A stretch of 64,000 bases of DNA from the NCBI GenBank assembly GCA_964568145.1, contig CAZMOZ010000001.1, positions 62,001 through 126,000 on the forward strand, in the 5' to 3' direction. A program made the position numbers and the translations under genes. Shown piece by piece: positions 61,601 to 64,000 of the stretch. Position 1 is the first letter of the stretch. Each line of letters starts with the position of its first letter. Source of the stretch: DSVZ01 sp964568145. GTDB taxonomy: Bacteria; Verrucomicrobiota; Verrucomicrobiia; Limisphaerales; J093. The notes beneath the pieces are model-generated. The model did no database searches, was not told the DNA's origin, and saw only the letters and a program-made list of their open reading frames with translations.

Positions 61601-63505
61601 TTCGGCCAGTTGGCTCTGCTTGTCAGCACGGGCCGTGTCGTCTTTGGCTTTGGCCAGTTGCGCTTCGACCTTGGCCACGGCCTCGCGGCGACGGGTCACT
61701 GTGCGGCGGGCTTCAGCGGTGCCCGTGCGGGCGCGGTGGAAGGCGAAGTCCACGTCCCAGCGCGAGTTGCCGAAGTCGCAGAAGACGGGATGCCGCAGCG
61801 GGTCGGGATGGCAGTAGGCGGGGACTTTGAACCGCTGCTTCTTGTGCTGGGCATCGGTGGCCTTGGCGTAGTCCAGCAGCAGGTCCGGCCCGCTCTCCCA
61901 GACGCACCGGGCGTCGTCATCCGCCAGCGCCTCGAAGAGTTGGATGTCGCCGAACTTGTCCACTTGGTCGCTGTCCTGAAGCGCGCGGGCAGCTTCGATG
62001 CGGTCTCCCGGCGTGACGCAGGCAGCCTTGCGCCAAGCGGCCACTATTTCCTTCCAGCCTTCGACGGCACGCGGCCGGATGCGGTAGGCGTCCTCCGCAT
62101 GACTGGAGGCGGAGCGCCGGGCACAAAACTCATCGAGCCACTGGACAGCGGCGGTGTGCTGTGCATGCAGTGGCTCAAGCTTCGCGGCCTCGCACGTGAA
62201 CTGGCGGCGCTCGGCTTCCGCGCGTTTGGCCCAAGTGTGCGCGAGGCAGACGCGGCGGGCGGCGTGGTCGAGCATCACGGCGAACTCGCTATGGCGGGCC
62301 GCTTCGCGTTCAGGCGCTTCGTCATCCGCGGGCTTATCGGACTTCAAGCCGCCTAGATAGCTGAAGCCGCAGGCCGCTTCGACTTGGGCCAGCAGCCGGT
62401 CGCTCCATTCGCGATGTCCTTTGCCGCCGGTCTTTCCCCGGCTGGCTTCCGCGTCCTCGTCGGCAGACCGGGCAAACTTGGTCAAGTCTTCCGGCGAGAT
62501 CACGGCCTGGTTCCCCAAGGCTTTCACCCAGTTCCGGGTGGCGCTTTTGTAGCCGGGTCCGCTGATGAGCGACAGGATGGCTTCCGGCGTGGCCGCGGCT
62601 GGGGCGAACTCCGCGAGGGCTCCGGCGAGCCGGTCGAAAAATGCCGTCTGTATTATCGGGCCAACGGCGGTAGCGGCCGACTGTTTAATTGCATCGTAAA
62701 CGCGGGCGAGGCGGGTGAAGTCCACTCCCTGTCCGGTGCCGAAACGGCTGCTCAGCCACTGCCCCGCTTTCTGAACCAAGTCCTTGGCCTTCTCCTCGCC
62801 ACCCGTTTCTTCGCCCTCCAGCGCGACCGGTTCAAGGTAACCCGTGATCGAGCCAAAGAACGGCAGCAACAAATCCCAAACCTCTTCGCGAGTGAGTGAA
62901 GACCCAAGCCGAGCGGTCGCGGCATCGAACGCCGCGCTGCGGTTCACCCAGGTCGCGCTGTCCTTGATGTCGGCTTCGAGTGAGCCGCGGCAATGGCGCA
63001 CCCAATCGTCAATCTCCGGGGGCGTCAGGCCGCGCTGCTGCAGGATTTCGCAGAGCGCCTCGGTGACCTTGAGCTTATCCCTCCCCAGGTTGAACTGAGC
63101 AGGCCCGGTGTAGCCAACCTCGACAGTGAGCCACGAGAGTGCGAGCAGCACGCGCCGTTCACCCAGGCGGGCGTCACGTTTCTCAGCGGCAGAAGCACGG
63201 GCGTCGGCTTCATCTGGGGCAGGCTTGGGCGCGGGTTTCGCCGACTTGGCGGCTTTCCGGAGTTCGACGAGTTCCTGCTGGATGTCGGCCTCAGTGAGTT
63301 CCGGCAATTCCGCCAGCCCGTGGTCCAAGCCGCCCCGCAGCGTGAGCAGCCAGTCGCCGAAGGCGGCGGCGCCTCGGTTCACGGCAACATGCGTGCGCCA
63401 GAGCCGGCTGCGCCAGGAAGGGTCGTCGGGCGCAGCCGGGGCCAGGCGAAGGGTGTAGGCGCGCGGGGTGGGCGAGAGCTTGGGCGGGTCGTCCCGGTCA
63501 GCCAT
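58613..63505 (-). CDS. cas12b: very large type V-B effector nuclease Cas12b
   Basis: About 1630 aa (AacCas12b: 1129). The start (YTLRLAPAAPDDPSWRSRLW, then HVAVNRGAAAFGDWLLTLRG) and WVNRSAAFDAATARLG match the Cas12b N-terminal/REC region. RuvC-I is LLSADLGHRFGAACAV with D853; RuvC-II is AVVIERLSNYTPDQ with E1344, followed by NRQLMQWSSSKVQKYLAEAC and the Cas12b-specific SRQDSRTGAPGLRC; RuvC-III is GLQADLNAAANIGLKALL with D1498. All three acidic residues are intact. The extra length is mainly about 280 residues before RuvC-I and about 210 between RuvC-I and -II. Near 604-654 lies a long charged coiled coil (VAKVEAQLAKAKDDTARADK). The region near 1010 (SPAIGHPLSPMAERR) is encoded by heptad repeats. 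The ATG at 63505 gives a normal Cas12b N-terminus; the longer frame upstream is not coding. Confidence 0.95.
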   Translation of the reverse strand: MADRDDPPKLSPTPRAYTLRLAPAAPDDPSWRSRLWRTHVAVNRGAAAFGDWLLTLRGGLDHGLAELPELTEADIQQELVELRKAAKSAKPAPKPAPDEADARASAAEKRDARLGERRVLLALSWLTVEVGYTGPAQFNLGRDKLKVTEALCEILQQRGLTPPEIDDWVRHCRGSLEADIKDSATWVNRSAAFDAATARLGSSLTREEVWDLLLPFFGSITGYLEPVALEGEETGGEEKAKDLVQKAGQWLSSRFGTGQGVDFTRLARVYDAIKQSAATAVGPIIQTAFFDRLAGALAEFAPAAATPEAILSLISGPGYKSATRNWVKALGNQAVISPEDLTKFARSADEDAEASRGKTGGKGHREWSDRLLAQVEAACGFSYLGGLKSDKPADDEAPEREAARHSEFAVMLDHAARRVCLAHTWAKRAEAERRQFTCEAAKLEPLHAQHTAAVQWLDEFCARRSASSHAEDAYRIRPRAVEGWKEIVAAWRKAACVTPGDRIEAARALQDSDQVDKFGDIQLFEALADDDARCVWESGPDLLLDYAKATDAQHKKQRFKVPAYCHPDPLRHPVFCDFGNSRWDVDFAFHRARTGTAEARRTVTRRREAVAKVEAQLAKAKDDTARADKQSQLAEARTKLAEAESHLRWLETPRAITLTLLDGDRPQPTGLRWQSKRLAADLALADAAPADSPAAPATVTRADRHGRASAGVGPGKPVVVLGLFKQDHWNCRLQAPREQLEALATHLEKRHLPLQDEARWDERARSLRDAIGWFVTFSAKLQPQGPWTEFAQQHADRIRPELKDGEIAVAPRGKSDWSGLAFPFWHLDNQKGRTGRALHALSRLPGLRLLSADLGHRFGAACAVWETLSPESLRSLCGVALPGPDQLFHTVTTKGADGRDRTTLLRRIGPDTLPDGTPHPAPWARLERQFLIKLQGEEADAREASNEEIWFVHQLEQACGLAVPLVDRLVAAGFGKSDQWPKQRVRLDELRRLGWRPASPAIGHPLSPMAERRPSLAVDELMRDAVETLRRALDRHASRARLARDLNNLRPPGMGGKDRATDLAGEDLVQHLQELFLEWHALAFHKKAPEIWAQDFWKLHIAPHLKEQLADCPEAGETGPARKKRIGTNRDKLKPAAEHWAKRDRMALAARWHAAWIEADGKPAEVPAREPGATKGPAQTKPTSPGSGLHEWMRRLGDWLRPAGLRKDRKQSGGGTGTQTDWSRVRSARNTGGLSVRRLVTLREFYNVQKAFLGREKFADGIWDHADFAGRQPVQRTLDALERLREQRVKQLASRIAAAALGLAPAPPTPGERSAQGREAVRAARMRLSKLEPRFAPCHAVVIERLSNYTPDQLRTRRENRQLMQWSSSKVQKYLAEACQLNGLHLREVPPAYTSRQDSRTGAPGLRCVDVPLKDFLREGSFWQRDAEKVRRKSDRERKAAEQLLLDTFDSWKAFAAHPTPDQAQRLAHGSVRLLRAGGDVFVSAHPDSPAAKGLQADLNAAANIGLKALLDPDWPGSWWLVPCVRGTHAPKPDAVKGCPLFSDMKQLTPRHGTAGVKKGKAEREFVNLWRDPGNAPLTTGDWVESTTYWAGVQRRVAAVLRPHNGLSDARPSSAHDVRGNHEPEDDLVV
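60476..60507. repeat. GGCGATT-type heptads inside cas12b
   Basis: Four consecutive heptads (GGCCATG, GGCGATA, GAGGATG, GCCAATC) within the RuvC-I to RuvC-II insert of cas12b. They resemble the intergenic tracts at 57762 and 58545. Confidence 0.5.
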
Positions 63506-63620
63506 AGATGGTAAGTGCCGCGAGTATGGCGAGGAAAGCCGTTCGGCACAAGCCTCCCACGCACGCCGACGTCGGCCAGCATGCCGTCGGGGCTTTCTGC
63601 CACGCGCGCGGTGACGCCGC
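63506..63620. promoter_or_regulatory. gap upstream of cas12b, probable cas promoter
   Basis: 115 bases between the peptidase gene and cas12b, both on the minus strand. A weak minus-strand pair, TTGTGC, 17 nt, CATACT, lies about 15-45 bases before the cas12b start. No strong Shine-Dalgarno sequence is visible before cas12b. Confidence 0.3.
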
Positions 63621-64000
63621 TTACTTGCTCTTGTCCGGGTAGGGCGGGGGCGCGGGAATCTTGACCGGCTGTGTTTCCAGGGCCGCCTTGATCTCGGCGA
63701 TGGCGCGAAGCAGCTGGTCGTCCACGCCGGCGAATTCCCGCGCCGGGTCGTTGTCCACCTCGATGTCCGGCTCGACGCCAACGCCCTCCATCACCCATTC
63801 GCGGGCTTCGAGGTCGAAGCGGCTGAATTCGGGCCGGTTCAGGTACCCGCCATCAAGCAGCGGCAGCGTGCCCCGGATGCCCACCACGCCGCCCCAGGAG
63901 CGCTGGCCGATGATCGGCCCCAGCCGGTGCTTGCGGAAGCGGTAGCCGATGATGTCGCCATCGCTGGCGCTGTGCTGATCCAGCAGCAGCACCTTGGGAC
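63621..64000 (-). CDS. S41-family peptidase, tricorn-like core (partial, N-terminus outside window)
   Basis: The visible 126 residues are the C-terminal end. VLLLDQHSASDGDIIGYRFR contains the catalytic Ser of the tricorn core (pattern SxSDGD), then LGPIIGQRSWGGVVGIRGTL, the usual oxyanion-side Gly-rich stretch, and GVGVEPDIEVDNDPAREF. The tail is Pro/Lys-rich. In full-length members the N-terminal part contains beta-propellers and a PDZ. It cleaves peptides, usually in the envelope. It reads into cas12b but is separated from it by 115 bases. Confidence 0.88.
   Translation of the reverse strand, partial: PKVLLLDQHSASDGDIIGYRFRKHRLGPIIGQRSWGGVVGIRGTLPLLDGGYLNRPEFSRFDLEAREWVMEGVGVEPDIEVDNDPAREFAGVDDQLLRAIAEIKAALETQPVKIPAPPPYPDKSK

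Noticed and set aside
63506..63781. Upstream extension of cas12b by 92 residues
   Set aside because: It would overlap the peptidase gene, is Arg/Pro-rich without homology, and the family N-terminus begins at the ATG at 63505.

Overview
The window comes from a GC-rich bacterial chromosome, most likely a Verrucomicrobiota member of the Pedosphaera/Limisphaera type. Reasons: GC-rich code; Tat-exported Gfo/Idh/MocA and enolase-superfamily enzymes; PQQ-like propeller and DUF1080 secreted proteins; an SGLT-type symporter; a DksA/TraR-L33-S18 cluster; and a type V-B CRISPR-Cas locus. The phylum is an inference from gene content. No 16S rRNA is present.

Layout. 1-5.2 kb (minus): secreted oxidoreductase fragment, PQQ-like propeller protein, M14 carboxypeptidase. 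5.6-10 kb (plus): DksA/TraR protein, L33, S18, Fur-family regulator, SerA, parvulin-type PPIase. 10.3-18.9 kb (minus): membrane half of complex I in order H-J-K-L-M-M'-N, with two NuoM-type subunits and no nuoI. 19.4-22.6 kb (plus): MASE1 histidine kinase and NarL-type regulator. 22.7-24.8 kb (minus): ilvB behind a classical attenuator with a Leu/Val leader peptide. 24.9-28.2 kb (minus): galactose mutarotase and SGLT-like symporter. 28.5-33.2 kb (plus): proA and four close or overlapping genes. 33.2-36.9 kb (minus): AsmA-like protein, tsaB, tsaE, thiL, CPBP protease. 37.3-39.6 kb (plus): RsbU-type phosphatase and RdgB. 39.6-46.8 kb (minus): sugar-acid island with two enolase-superfamily dehydratases, an RraA-like aldolase, a BASS transporter and a double-DUF1080 protein, interrupted by a Doc/AbrB toxin-antitoxin pair. 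47.2-52.8 kb: beta-helix protein, AAA/DUF4143 ATPase, tRNA-Arg, zinc-ribbon coiled-coil protein, DegP protease.

The most notable region is 53.0-63.5 kb, a complete type V-B CRISPR-Cas locus read on the minus strand: cas12b, a four-helix-bundle gene, a cas4-cas1 fusion, cas2, a tracrRNA, a leader, then 30 intact 36-nt repeats and one decayed terminal repeat. Cas12b is about 1630 aa, much longer than Alicyclobacillus acidoterrestris Cas12b (1129 aa), yet keeps all three RuvC acidic residues. A tracrRNA with a 17/20 anti-repeat, a second GTGTC contact and the Alicyclobacillus-like stem order can be read directly between cas2 and the array. The window ends in a tricorn-like S41 peptidase.

The gaps between genes carry at least four families of short dispersed repeats: two heptameric tandem families, one with a conserved AAATTGAGATGCGC core, and double-hairpin modules. 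Some heptad tracts lie inside genes, including cas12b. No insertion sequence or prophage was found.
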